A stretch of 64,000 bases of DNA, from NCBI GenBank assembly GCA_949152475.1, contig OX424559.1, forward strand, positions 37,617,119-37,681,118, read 5' to 3'. A program made the translations under genes and the position numbers. The notes beneath the pieces are model-generated. The model searched no databases, was not told the origin of the DNA, and worked only from the letters and a program-made list of their open reading frames with translations. Below, one piece after another: positions 44,686 to 56,885 of this stretch; the first letter of the stretch is position 1; each line of letters starts with the position of its first letter. This stretch comes from Terebella lapidaria. Its lineage: Eukaryota > Annelida > Polychaeta > Terebellida > Terebellidae.

Positions 44686-45102
44686 CTAGTGTGAACCTTC
44701 CGCCAACTCGATCGCGGATGTATGCTTACCAACATTAACTAATTCCAAAGTGATAAAGTTGTCCAGGTGTCCTACAACGGGATTACAATTCTTGGGGAAG
44801 GACTCATTTTTCAGCAGTTCCAACAAGTCGTCGTGATTCATATCGTTCATTTCTAATTCATATTCAGCTTTAGTAATGTACATGTACTGTTCCCGTCGCC
44901 AAGCGGTGACTGTATGAGCATTGCAATTTCGTCGTTGGCGATTTCGTGGGGATGTTTTCAGTATGCGCATGCCGAAACTGAATGTCACATCACCGTTTCC
45001 CTCTGCGATTGCAGAACAATGAATAGCTGCTCTTGGCAGCACGAACGCAATAATAATTGGATTTAAACCAGTCTCTTCAAATCGTCGTCTGAACAGTCTT
45101 GC
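44686..45102 (-). CDS. Unassigned open frame, possible exon (unit 1)
   Basis: Open for about 138 codons from just after a TGA to a stop at 44686, without an early ATG. The translation is not low-complexity: it includes GLNPIIIAFVLPRAA, NCNAHTVTAWRREQYMYITK and NHDDLLELLKNESFPKNC. I do not recognise a domain. A second frame at 44319-44555 on the same strand also reads protein-like (FVVNESSYELAEQEYVY) and could be a neighbouring exon, but no clean pair of splice sites joins them. The frame is preserved identically in unit 2. Confidence 0.25.
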   Translation of the reverse strand, partial: ARLFRRRFEETGLNPIIIAFVLPRAAIHCSAIAEGNGDVTFSFGMRILKTSPRNRQRRNCNAHTVTAWRREQYMYITKAEYELEMNDMNHDDLLELLKNESFPKNCNPVVGHLDNFITLELVNVGKHTSAIELAEGSH

Positions 45103-46103
45103 TCAATGTCCAGTGATATCTGTATACCGTTAATTTGGCACGATTCCAACTTGTGACAGTACAGTAGATACACTAGTACTGCGCTACGGTAGTTGCATTG
45201 GATATAACATATAGATCTTGTTTGCCAAATAAAGAGACAACGTAGCACCAAGGGTGCAGATAATAAGAATTACACAGTGTATTGATTTTCCCAAAAACAA
45301 ATTGTTACTCTGATCTTCAAACCTATTGTCAAAACATGCTCGTAAATGTTGCCAAACACACATTTCCTGGATGGAATATAATACGAAATCAAGGTACATC
45401 AAGTTTCTTTCGTTAATGACATTATTCACAGACCGTCGATTTAAAGGCAACAAAACTTATACACATCACAAATGTACTACATAGAGATTTTGAGGAGAAT
45501 TGTCTGAATAGTTTTTGAGAAAATGGCAGCCAAAGACAAAAATCATCGTTTCTTTTGACAAAATAAGGTCGTTTTGACCTTTCAAAGTCATTCAAAATCA
45601 AATTCAAGGTCATCATTCAAACTGCAATATATGATTTCCCATTTGAATGTGCCAATACTACGCTGTATCTTGAAAAGTTCTAGGAGTTTACCCCCGCAAA
45701 GCTCCCATTATGAAAGAAAAATTGGGTGAAATTTTCCCCAAAATTTTCCCAAAAAAGTCCCAAAAATTTTTCAATGGCAAATAAATGTGGCGATTTTGCC
45801 CTAAGCACGCGGCAGGTGATTGTAAACATACATGCCATTTATGTGGCCTTTTCGTACTTGGCCTTGTTTTGACACGCTCCGTTCGAGCGTGCGTTGCCAC
45901 GGCGACGCATTGTAATTTACGCTCCAGTAAACTATAACAATGGATCGATTAGACCTCGCGTGCGTCCTACAGCTTGTGGTGTATTATATATACACTGGAA
46001 GCGACTCGATCGAGGAGATTGTCCGAGAGAGAGAGTAACTGGGACGCACACGAGGCTCGCCATGAGCTTTGTGTTCCCTGGTTGTGAGTAGTGGGCTCCT
46101 AGA

Positions 46104-46539
46104 GCCCTGGGGACGATTTCCATGGGGAGGCCCCGGCTGGGAGAGACAAGTTGCTGACTCGGGGGCGTAAGCCCTGTGGATCGCCAGTTCTCTCCCTTCC
46201 CGGGACGTGTGACATAGGCTCTGGCCAGCATGTCGGACTGCACGGGGTTCCGTCCCCGAGGCAGACCGCGGCTCGCCAGGCCCCGCCAGTTAACACCGTG
46301 GTGATGAACCAGTTTCTGAACGGTGTCCGTAGGCCTGGGAGTGTCGGGTGGGCTGTTACCTGGTTACCGTTAATGCTGAAGTAGTTACCGTGTCCGCAGT
46401 GACCTCCGGTGAGCAGCGCTGCCGCAAGGATCCGGAATAGCGGATGCGCATCCGCAAGGACTCGTGGTGAGAGGACTATCCTCGAGGGATCCCGAAGAGC
46501 AGACGGTAGTCAATAACTTTACATAAAAAAAAAAGTTTT
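46104..46539 (+). repeat. GC-rich 437-bp sequence, copy 2a
   Basis: Counterpart of 39695-40131 in unit 2, with a few substitutions (e.g. GAGCAGCGCTGCCGC in place of GAGCGGCGCCGCCGC). Confidence 0.85.
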
Positions 46540-46977
46540 GCCCTGGGGACGATTTCCATGGGGAGGCCCGGGCTGGGAGAGACAAGTTGCTGACTCGGGG
46601 GCGTAAGCCCTGTGGATCGCCAGTTCTCTCCCTTCCCGGGACGTGTGACATAGGCTCTGGCCAGCATGTCGGACTGCACGGGGTTCCGTCCCCGAGGCAG
46701 ACCGCGGCTCGCCAGGCCCCGCCAGTTAACACCGTGGTGATGAACCAGTTTCTGAACGGTGTCCGTAGGCCTGGGAGTGTCGGGTGGGCTGTTACCTGGT
46801 TACCGTTAATGCTGAAGTAGTTACCGTGTCCGCAGTGACCTCCGGTGAGCGGCGCCGCTGCAAGGATCCGGAATAGCGGATGCGCGTCCGCAAGGACTCG
46901 TGGTGAGAGGACTATCCTCGAGGGATCCCGAAGAGCAGACGGTAGTCAATAACTTTACATTAAAAAAAAAAGTTTTT
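46540..46977 (+). repeat. GC-rich 437-bp sequence, copy 2b
   Basis: Counterpart of 40132-40569. It is more like 1b than 2a (shares GCGGATGCGCGTCCGC), so the internal tandem duplication predates the 6.4-kb duplication. Confidence 0.85.
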
Positions 46978-48153
46978 GCTGGAAATGGCTCAGAACGAAT
47001 AGTGGCTCGATTTGGGACAAAAAATCAAAATGGCTGCCACAAGCAGACCGGCGATTCAAGGACAATGAAACTTGCCATTGATGTACATGAGGGAGATGTC
47101 TTGAAACAAAAATCGCAAACAGATCAGACAGTTTTCAAGAAAAAGGCCATCAAAGTCCAAAATTAGCCACTTTTCATAAAAAAATGGCCGCCAAATCGGC
47201 AAAAACGATTGAATAATAATAAAAAAAACGAAAACAAAACGTCTCAGGGTATTAACCCAAGGAATGTTTTAGTAAATTTTCAGAAAAAAACTTCATGAAG
47301 GCCCCAAAAAGTTATTTGCCGGACGGACGACGGACGAACGTACCAATTTTTTAGCTTAAAGGGCTTTCACCACGTTAAATTTCCTCTCTCGTGTGAGCCC
47401 CTTATCCCCAAATTAATCCCCAAAATACACATGTGCTCATAAAAAGTGGATTGGGCTATTTTCAGCTTTTCAAGCCCCTAAACCAGAGAGTGTAGACGGA
47501 CGACGGACGAAAAACCACGCCAATAGCTTATCGGGCCATGGGTTGGTAAGCTAAAAATACTGCACCGGACCAGCGGTCCATCAAACCAAGGTCTTTCCTT
47601 CATCCGGGAGTCTTCAGTTTCTCATTCACAATGTGGCCACTCGACCCGCAGCGCTGTCTGTCGTCATAATAGTGCAGTAGTAATTTTGGCACATGAAATG
47701 CTTCATTCGTTATGCTTTGTTCTTCGTGCGATGTGCTTTATTCTAAATGAAATGTGCTAAGTTTCATATGCATTATGCCAGATGCGATTTGTTTTTGATA
47801 GTTTGCACGGACAAAGGTGTTAGAATGTGACATGATGAATTAAGAATTGAGAAAGTACCAGTGAGAACTTGGAAGTAAGCAGAAAGGAGATGGAAGTTAG
47901 AACTATGCAGTAAGAATATGTAAATTCGACACAGAAAGTTTAGAAACAGCAATGTGGAATAAAGAATTTCGCGGTTGAAACAATCATCCACAACAAGAAA
48001 ATCTACAATGCATGTCAATGAATATTGACCCTAAAACGCTCCATAAATATATGGGCTACCTGCAAACTAACATTTTAGAACCTATAGAATTCTACACGGC
48101 TCTTGACACACCTACAACCATTCAGGCCTGTACGCGTACCAAGTTCGACGGTA

Positions 48154-49006
48154 ATGCTGCGTTCATTAGAACATGTGAATATCGTGATTCCCAGTTCACA
48201 AGTTGTGATTTGCGTTCATTTCGCCATTTTCACCGTGATCACAACTTGTGAACTTGGGTGTGAATTTCTGTCTCGATCTTCACAAGTCGATGGCGACAAG
48301 ATGGCGACAGCCAGGAAAACGTTCGCAATAAATGTGGGAAGAATTTTGTAATTTCTCACATTTGTGAGCTGACGCGACCAGAATAGCCATGTGCGTGAGA
48401 AATATGAATGTATGTGTAAAAACTAGTCATAATGTTCAGAATTTAGATTGGCATAAATGGCAAAAAATAAAGAATTTACTGGTCAAACCAGGCCTATATA
48501 CTACAGTTTACTACTAGTTAACATATTATAAAATTATATTAACGAATGCCTTTATATTTTGTTGAACTATTGCATGAAATTGTTGAATATTTGCAAACCA
48601 TACTTCAAATGCATGAAAATTGTAATGTTTCGTCCAATGGAAGTTTTCAAACAGCTCCTGTTGGGATTCGCGCTGTATCTGCCATATAAGCTGCTGTTTG
48701 TAACGGCAAATGCATACGGACGGACAGGGTCATCAAGTTTCATATCTATTGGAGAAATTCGGAATCTCAAATAATATATATGACAAATTATTTCATACCA
48801 GTGTCATCAATTGTGTTTTTGAAGGTAATGGTTTTTTTTTACTATGAAGTTATGGGCGATAAAATAGTTTTGTTGGGAGATATGGAATCAATATAGCCTG
48901 TATTTTTCGAGTTCGGTTATATGTGTCACTTGAACGGTCACTACTTGTGTTCACAAGTTACAACTTGTGGACTCACGATATTCACATGTTCTAATGAACG
49001 CAGCAT
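48154..49006. mobile_element. TIR element with 34-bp ends (unit 2)
   Basis: Duplicate of 41747-42596, three bases longer because of a small change near 48288. Termini are again exact inverted repeats. Confidence 0.8.
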
Positions 49007-49499
49007 AAGTATTAATCTATTACGACCAATACAGGATTATTGGTTCGAGATAGATTTGTGTGGCGTCACGCGAACGCGTACCAAGTTCGAATGTAAGTAT
49101 AAATCTATTACCAATAATACAAGATCATTAGTTCGAGATTGATTTGCGTGGCGTCACGGTGTCGTGCAAAATTTCGTTCATGGCGTCATAGAATTCCCAA
49201 GACGGTTTGTAGACGTCGTCACTGCCAGTTCCGCTCACCAACGACTTTTTTTAAAATTATTTTTGCCCTTTATTTGTTGTAGTATATTCTGAGTCCGTTG
49301 ATCTTTTTTGAAACTTCTGCAACTGAATATAAAATCAGAGAAACATTAAAAAAATATTTGACCAGATCGAATAAACTATAACAAGTAATAGGTCTTAACA
49401 ATTTCAAGGGGTTTTCAAGCGCACCTGCTCTTTTCAGAGGAATGTTGGTGACAATAAACTCGAGGGATGAAATGTCTTTATGTCTCTAAAGCCTTGGTC

Positions 49500-50060
49500 C
49501 CAGCCAGACGCACGAATGTGATACGACTATCCCGGGAAAAGTAAGCCCCTCATACGACTAAGTGGCCCAAGTATCATATCCTGCGCCTTTCTCTATATTC
49601 AATAAAGAATAACAAATGATAGCCGGATTAAATGACATTCATTTAGTGGTCAAGGAAATGCGATTATCCCGGGAATCGTGAAAATATAACACCGAAAAGA
49701 TTTTTGGTGATGTCCAAATCAACCTATTGCCGATACCACAAGATGTCAACAGAAAACCTGCATGAGTAACCGGCCCATGTAGCGCAACTTACTATTTCTT
49801 CTAAATTCAATGAAGGTTAAACATGTGCCAGACGGATTAAATATAGTATACATTCAGTGGGTGGGTAGTATTAACAGAGTAAGGTGCGCTACTTGGGCCG
49901 CCCAACCAAATATTGGTCCATGTAGCGCAGTATTACCCACTAATACCATATGTCTATGCCAATACTACTCGCACACTAAATGAATGGCATTCAATCCGTC
50001 TGGCACCTTTTTAATCTTCAATGAATTTAGAGCAAGTAGTATCCAGTGATACTTGGACAC
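49500..50060. repeat. Foldback element (unit 2)
   Basis: Duplicate of the foldback at 43090-43650, including both GCCAGACGGATT arms. Confidence 0.7.
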
Positions 50061-51095
50061 GAATATTTATTCCTAAAGACACACCAGCGTAATCAGGGGC
50101 AGGCAGTATGTAAATGTAGTTGTTTCTACTATATACCTGATGGAATTAGTATACAACAGTCCAGCAACTATGTTAAAACAATTTAAAAATCCAATTTTTT
50201 CAACTTATTAAATCATTCATCGACAGAACTAACATGCAGTTGTAGTGTTGATATAACTGAGATATTTTAGGTATATAAAATACCCCCCCGCTCCCCCAAA
50301 TAAACGTGTGTTTATTCAGAGTGCGTATTGTTATAAACTACCATCGATATGAAGGATAGACTCATTAGAATACATGTAATCTAACCAAATGACACGAAAT
50401 ACATGTAATAAAGGTGTGATCTCTCCTTTCATGATATTTCACAGTTCATAAAAGTGGAAACAAGCGTTCGGTAAACTAATTATTTCGACAGTTTTAGGAT
50501 GATAACTATAATCACTATTGTGACTTAAATGTCTGCCATTGTCCTTACAACCTCACTCCAGTCCACTTGAGAGATGGCAGGTGTTTGGGTGTCGACCAGT
50601 TCATCATCCATCATAAGACTGGCTCTTAGTCGGGTCATGGACGAACATGTGAAAGCCTGTCTATCTCTGAATAACATCCTTTGGATAATGAAAGCATGAT
50701 CTGGAGTATGGGTAGTTTCTGGAACATTTTATTGCAGAATATCACATTTGTGTATTGTCAATAGAACCAGAGTAATTTCAGAACATTTCAATCTGACTGG
50801 ATTATGGAAGGATAATGTGATAATTTCGTACAATTTCTTCAATTTCACGTGATGTAAAAGTTTTTTAAACACGAAAATTCTAGTGCGGTACACATACTCC
50901 TGTTCAGCAAGTTCGTAACTGCTTTCATTCACAACGAAATAAGAGTGCTGTTGATGTCCTGGCAACTCGCCTCTGTCAATGGTCCCTTCTGTGCAATGAC
51001 CGGTAGCTCATGGGTGCAGCCGAATGACCCCGCGGGGTGTGCAAAGTAGATTCATTCCAAGTGAGCCATGAATTATTTTTGACGTATGTAGTTCC

Positions 51096-51512
51096 CTAGT
51101 GTGAACCTTCCGCCAACTCGATCGCGGATGTATGCTTACCAACATTAACTAATTCCAAAGTGATAAAGTTGTCCAGGTGTCCTACAACGGGATTACAATT
51201 CTTGGGGAAGGACTCATTTTTCAGCAGTTCCAACAAGTCGTCGTGATTCATATCGTTCATTTCTAATTCATATTCAGCTTTAGTAATGTACATGTACTGT
51301 TCCCGTCGCCAAGCGGTGACTGTATGAGCATTGCAATTTCGTCGTTGGCGATTTCGTGGGGATGTTTTCAGTATGCGCATGCCGAAACTGAATGTCACAT
51401 CACCGTTTCCCTCTGCGATTGCAGAACAATGAATAGCTGCTCTTGGCAGCACGAACGCAATAATAATTGGATTTAAACCAGTCTCTTCAAATCGTCGTCT
51501 GAACAGTCTTGC
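51096..51512 (-). CDS. Unassigned open frame, possible exon (unit 2)
   Basis: Same frame as at 44686-45102, with an identical translation as far as I can read. It is preserved because the whole 6.4-kb unit was duplicated recently, so its openness twice is not independent evidence for coding. Confidence 0.25.
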   Translation of the reverse strand, partial: ARLFRRRFEETGLNPIIIAFVLPRAAIHCSAIAEGNGDVTFSFGMRILKTSPRNRQRRNCNAHTVTAWRREQYMYITKAEYELEMNDMNHDDLLELLKNESFPKNCNPVVGHLDNFITLELVNVGKHTSAIELAEGSH

Positions 51513-51534
51513 TCAATGTCCAGTGATATCTGTA

Positions 51535-52480
51535 GGATGATTGTATGCATGCAATTGCGGAATAAAGAGATGTGCCAGACAGTACTGTGACAAAGATGTC
51601 TAGTCATTGACATCCGAAATTTGTATATTTCATTTCAGAAACCAACAAACACAATCACAGTGTGAGAACGTGTGACGAAAAAATAACTGAACGTACATAA
51701 CCTGAAAGGAATAAAACAATATACACTTCTGTGACCGGATTCGAGGTGAGAAGGCCAAGGCTGATGTAATTCTTCAGCCGGTGTTTATTTACACTCGTGG
51801 TCCGCCTGTAGGTACAGGACAATTGTTTTGTTTTTTTTGCAATTGCAATTGTTTGATAATATCCAAAACCAGTGGATGGAAACAGTATGCATCCGTTAGT
51901 TGACAATCATCAAATGGTCTATCACATCAGGTGATAGTAAATGGAATGGAACATAACTCCAACTCCAGGGAAGTGTTGATATTCGTCATATTTTTAGGCT
52001 GGAAGTCATGTAGTTGGTTTTTATCGTTTCCGTTTTTATTCAAAAGGCCAGATTGCATTTGTGCAATAGGGTTGCTGAGGAATAATTGGATGAACATGTC
52101 AGGGAAATAACTACGTCGCATTACGATAATTTTGATTGTCATGGAGCGTGCAAGTCTGTTAAATATGTTTGTGTGATAGATTATTTCTGTTCCTCACTCG
52201 TATAATCTTTAGCAATATATGATCTGTATGATTATCACTCACGTGTCTTATGATACCAGATAATCAGAAATTTATGCAAACCAAGCTGCGCATTATTGGG
52301 GGTTGTGACAGTGGTGGAAAGTCGATAAAATCTTTGCTGATTGTGTATTATCGAAAATTGTTAGTCAGTTTCCTTTGACTGACACATTCCACTGACACAT
52401 ATCACTGACACATATCACAAACGAATTTTTTTTCCGAAAACATTTTCGATGCCCACTCAAATAACCATCTCTAAGGGATG
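51535..52480. other. Intergenic DNA, nothing recognised
   Basis: Only short frames. A short CACTGACACATATCA repeat near 52385-52420 is the only local structure. Confidence 0.5.
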
Positions 52481-52489
52481 ACTCAGTAG

Positions 52490-52780
52490 CCTTTTGGCTT
52501 GTGATCAGGTACTTATGTACTTGTCATACACCTATTTCATATGGTTTGTTTTGAATTTCTAAATTGTTATAATATGTTGTTGGGCAGTCGTATATTAATT
52601 CCATCAGGTGTACAGTAGAAACAACTACATTTTACACACTGTCTGTATTTGATGACGACAGTGTGTCTTTGGGTAAACGTTTTTGGTTTGACTTTGTTTT
52701 TAAACAAAAATATTGCAATTTATATTTGCTATTGGCTTCATCAAAATCTCATCGTGTTGGCGGTAGTAGGTTGATGTTCA
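52490..52780 (+). repeat. Penelope-associated dispersed module, copy 2
   Basis: Same word order as at 32050 (GGCTTGTGATCAGGTACT, TTGTTGGGCAG, CCATCAGGTGTACAGTAG), extending through CACACTGTCTG, GTGTGTCTTTGGGTAAA and GTTGGCGGTAGTAGGTTGAT. Confidence 0.7.
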
Positions 52781-52783
52781 TAG

Positions 52784-52909
52784 GTAATTGACTGGATTCA
52801 GTGTTTGAGGTCCGATGTCGTGTCTGGGTCGTAGCGCGCACCAGCTTGCGAGTGCGACCGCGGTCCAGACACGACCGAGGGCCTCAAACACTGTATCCAG
52901 TCGATTAAC
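52784..52909. repeat. Foldback palindrome, about 60-bp arms
   Basis: The left arm (outer part AATTGACTGGATTCAGTG, then TTTGAGGTCC) and right arm (ending CACTGTATCCAGTCGATT) pair over about 60 bases with scattered mismatches, closing near CACCAGC/TTGCGAG. It directly follows a Penelope-associated module. A miniature foldback element is the simplest reading. Confidence 0.75.
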
Positions 52910-53769
52910 TTATTGACATTAGAGCATTGGGGGCGAAGCCCCCAACCCTCTACATGTCTATGTGCTGACTTTCTTATGGAGTTTTCAAGCCAACCTATCG
53001 ACGCCCGTTTTGGCATGTATACGTTTAGACACCTACTTCAAATGAGGATATTCTTCGTCCTTGACATGAAATCTCTCGAATTGAAGCAAACTTTGAATAT
53101 TCCACAGATATATAATGCCTAAATTGATGTGCTAGGTTGCAGAAAATTACGTAAAACTCTCCATTTATCTAAAAACGTCCCAAAATGGCGGAGGCGATGG
53201 AAACTGACGTTCCCAGAATGCAAAGCAAATTTTACCGCAATGATGCGTATGTTGGAACACATATTTTCTGTGCAGCAATTTGTGCATGCATGCACGATTT
53301 AAGCTCGCGTGTGGCTTTATTTCACGTTATGTTCATATATGTTTACTCATTAGGAATATGAATGAAGTAGGATAAGTTTCTCATCATAATAAACGGGAAT
53401 GAATTGAAATTAGTGGGGGAGGATATAGTAGCAATTTTCTTTTTTTTTTCGGGGGGGGGGGGGGGGAGTAACGTTGTGTAAGATACCTTCAGCTGTAGTG
53501 GTTCTGATGTTGTGCTTGAGCTCTGATGTCGTCTCCTGCAGTTGCCGCATCATGATATGTACATTTTAATGCACCATAAAACACAAAAACGTCATTTCAG
53601 CAGAGCATGAATACAATTTCAGAAGCCTGAAATTTGGTGAAAAAAATATGGTTTCATGCCAAATGGAAACAAACAAAATTTCAAACTGATCCGACCATCC
53701 TAAACATGCTAAACGAAGATATGGCCAAAAATCATATGAGGTTTTGTGTTGAATTTCACTTTAGACTGT
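52910..53769. other. Intergenic DNA with poly-G tract
   Basis: No gene recognised. A T-run followed by a G-run of about 17 bases lies near 53443-53467. Confidence 0.5.
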
Positions 53770-54330
53770 ATGACAAAGGTGATGATTTCACCTTTCCATA
53801 GTCAATTTCCCTTTTCTAAGCAGCAACACTCCTATGTCGCCAGCATATGGCATGTTTGTCTCACAACTAATACGCTATTCAAGAGCTAGTTGCAGATATG
53901 AGAACTTTGTTCGTCGAAGTTCCCAGCTAGTCTCTAAACTGCTGCGACAAGGGTATGTTTTACCAAGACTAATAGCGGCTTTCCAAAAATCATATGGACG
54001 TCATCACAATCTGGTTGATAAGTACAGTAAATCTGTCACCAGGATGCAGCAAGATCTTTTTGCATGTTAATGTTTTGGAATTCATGACGGGTGTCACATG
54101 TGGGGCAGGGAATGTTCACTCTTTCCGGAACACCTGATTTCACCTTCTCATGGCCATATTTTGGAGGTTCATGAATTTTTATGCAATTTTATCGATTTTG
54201 CCTGACCCTGGACTTTGAGATTGAATAACGGACTTGGCTTTGTTCGCTCGGAATACTTTGTACTTGGGTACTGGTTCCATGTTTATCAATACCGCAATAT
54301 ATCAGACCGATTGCACCCTGTGTGATCCAT
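53770..54330 (+). mobile_element. Penelope-like retroelement, 3' fragment
   Basis: Encodes the C-terminal end of the reverse transcriptase (PAYGMFVSQLIRYSRAS, then RQGYVLPRLIAAF and SYGRHHNLVDKYSKS) as at 34440-34720, and keeps the shared 3' flank GAATTCATGACGGGTG. It is 5'-truncated, as expected from incomplete reverse transcription. The first part lacks the rest of the domain, so it is dead. Confidence 0.8.
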
Positions 54331-54349
54331 TGTAGAAGTTTGTGTGGGC

Positions 54350-54745
54350 ATATGATAATTACATTCATACCACTGAGCCGGTGTCACTGCTGGTGGATAC
54401 CAGCATTTTGGCTTGTGATTGGGTACTTATGTACCTTTCATACACCTATTACTTATGGTTTGTTTTTAGATTTCTAAAATGTTTTAATATGTTGTTGAAC
54501 AGTTGTATACTATATAATTCCATCATGTGAACAGTAGAAACAACTACATTTTACACGCTGTCTGCCCCTGATGACGCCATCGTGTCTTGGGTGAAAATGT
54601 TTGGTTTGGCTCTGTTTTTATTCCAAAATATTGTAATCATGGTAATTATTGTTTTTATTCCACAATATTGTAATTTATATTTTCTAATAAACATCAAAAT
54701 CTCATTGTGTTGGCGGTAATAGGTTGAAAGGGTCTGTATTGTGTC
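54350..54745 (+). repeat. Penelope-associated dispersed module, copy 3
   Basis: Directly follows the Penelope-like 3' fragment. It starts TTACATTCATACCACTGAG, contains GGCTTGTGATTGGGTACT, GTTGAACAGTTGTATAC and CGCTGTCTGCCCCTGATGAC, and ends GTGTTGGCGGTAATAGGTTG. Confidence 0.7.
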
Positions 54746-55179
54746 CGTAAAATAACTGCTGCGTGTAAGTCGCAAATGTGATCGATATGCATAGGGAGCA
54801 TAGACACTTTTTCGGAGATTTATCGTTTTGGTAGCCATCATAAATACCGGAAGTGCCACAACTTTTTACTAAAGTATATGTCATGCATCTCGTTCTCAAT
54901 GTGATGACATCAGTGTGCAAATGAAATTCGTATTCAATAGAACATAGGTTCTACAGCACTAACGGTGCTGTAGCTCATGTGGTCAAGTTCAACATCACCA
55001 AATGCACTGAGTCATATTTACATTTCAAAGTTCAAAGTCATGTGTCAATGCATCATGCCTGGCTACCTACATGTATGTGCTCACGGGCAATCATGAAGTG
55101 ATCTTGAGGTTTACCACTCAGGGTCATCTGAGTTCAAACCCAGGGTCACCAGAATATCCAGCATATATGACTTCATGAA

Positions 55180-55605
55180 TGCTCATAATCAAAACCTTTA
55201 ACCTTAAGTTCAATTACAAACGAGGAATGCCTAGAGGCCAATTTTGGCATTTCAGCCCATTTTGGGCCTTTACGGCCTAAGTTGCGTCACAAATGACCTA
55301 TGCCCTAAGCTAACAAAAAAAATTATCACTTCAATTTTGAGAACATTGTATTTTTGAAGTTTGAAATTGTGTCAAATTTGTCACTTTCGGCGCTAATATG
55401 GTCGGCAAATGGCCAAAAACTATTCAATAAAATATTTTCAAAATAATTCAGATATTGGCCCAAGATATGTTCTGAGAAATTCATGGGACATTTCATTATG
55501 TCAAAAATATTACAAACCAAGACGGATGGATGAACGACATGCGGACCGACTGACGTAAAACCATTGCAATAGCTGATCAGCCCGAATGGTATGGTAAGCT
55601 GAAAA
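55180..55605 (-). repeat. Dispersed GGTTAC-hairpin family fragment, reverse
   Basis: Contains AAATGGCCAAAAACTATTC, a GACGGATGGATGAACGAC stretch and the terminal CTGATCAGCCCGAATGGTATG followed by GTAAGCTGAAAAA, the variant end also seen near 41150. Confidence 0.6.
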
Positions 55606-55620
55606 ATACGGGCCTAATAG

Positions 55621-55862
55621 TAGTTTCCAACAAGATGTTATATCATATATATGGTATGATGTTAAATGTGCTTATTTGCATCAAGAAGTTTTAATTCGAC
55701 TTTTTAATTTGAATCTAATCAAGATTTTATTTCCAACAAGTGTTTGTAGTTTCCCAGAAAATTATTGTGTTTCCAACAAGATTGTTTAGTGAGTGCAAGG
55801 TATGAAATCTCCGAGAAAACTACACAATCATGTTGGAAACAAAAACATCTTGTTGGAAACTA
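55621..55862. repeat. Foldback with TTTCCAACAAGAT arms
   Basis: Exact inverted repeats TAGTTTCCAACAAGATGTT (55621-55639) and its complement (55844-55862). Further GTTTCCAACAAGAT/GTTGGAAAC words lie between (55770, 55831), so several alternative stems are possible. No coding content. Confidence 0.75.
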
Positions 55863-56885
55863 CCAAATCATGTTGAAAATAAAAAATCTTGACACAAATT
55901 AAAAACACATTTGCCGGAGATCATTTAACACTGAGGGTGGTTGTAAACCACCGTAGAAAAATTAAAGTGATGAATCAGCTCTCTATACATTATACCTGAT
56001 TTTATTCTCATGGTTCTCTCGGATGTCCTCCTAACAATTGATCCCACGAGGGCTCAAAAAGAAAAAAAAAGTGTTCTGGGTAATTGATGGTTTTGCTGTA
56101 TTCAGATAAAACATTTGAAGTGCCGTATTCGATGATGTACTGTTAATACAGCACGGCATTTGTCGTCCAAGAGTGAAACAGTGTCTAATAACTCTCCTTT
56201 ATATTGATATATCCTTTATAATATATTCTTTCGGAATCATGACATTCTGGAAAACAAATGAACGAACATCTCGGTGGTGCCAATAAAACAATTCGTTTTT
56301 TTTTTTCAATACGAACTTCCATAACAATAGGAACAAACACGACAAAAAAAATTCTGAATGATAAAAGTAAAAAATTAGGCCAAGGGCCAAAGATAGGTTA
56401 CCGGACAATGTTTAATTGTTTAGATATTAGCCAGGTCACTGGTTAAATTCAAGGTCAAGACAATATTCAGTAATATAATATTAAGCATATATCATGTCCA
56501 CAGTTGATTGCTAAGCTGTAAATTCAATAATCAGAGAGATATTAGCAATTTTGTGCTGTGGCCTTGAAAATGAAGACAAAGGTCAAATTCAAGGTAATCA
56601 AAATATTCAGTTTATCATTTTCTATATGTCCACAATTGATTCCCAAGCCATACAGTCAATAGAGGAGCAAGATATGAGCCATTTTGTCCTGTGACCTTGA
56701 AAATGAGGTCAGAGGTCAAATTCAAGGTCACGAGAATATTCAGCATATATCATTTCCTATATGTCCACAATTGATTCCTAAGCTGTAAAATCGATAATAA
56801 CTGAGATATTAGCCATTTTGTCCTGCGACCTTCAAAATGAGGTCGAAGATCAAATTCAAGGTCATGACAATTATCTGCATCATTT

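Larger units (their letters stand above)
38694..45123. repeat. 6.4-kb tandem duplication, unit 1
   Basis: Begins at ATACCGTTAATTTGGCACG and ends ...CCAGTGATATCTGT, where unit 2 begins with the same ATACCGTT. Offsets to unit 2 are 6407-6410 bp through most of its length, with a short deletion in unit 2 near 45220 and only rare substitutions. The unit contains dispersed-element pieces, two GC-rich 437-bp sequences, a TIR element, a foldback and an unassigned frame. Confidence 0.93.
45124..51534. repeat. 6.4-kb tandem duplication, unit 2
   Basis: Direct repeat of 38694-45123, ending at CAGTGATATCTGTA before unique sequence. Rare differences include a deletion of about 22 bases near 45220 and a small replacement near 48288. 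Very high identity implies a recent duplication or ongoing gene conversion. Confidence 0.93.
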
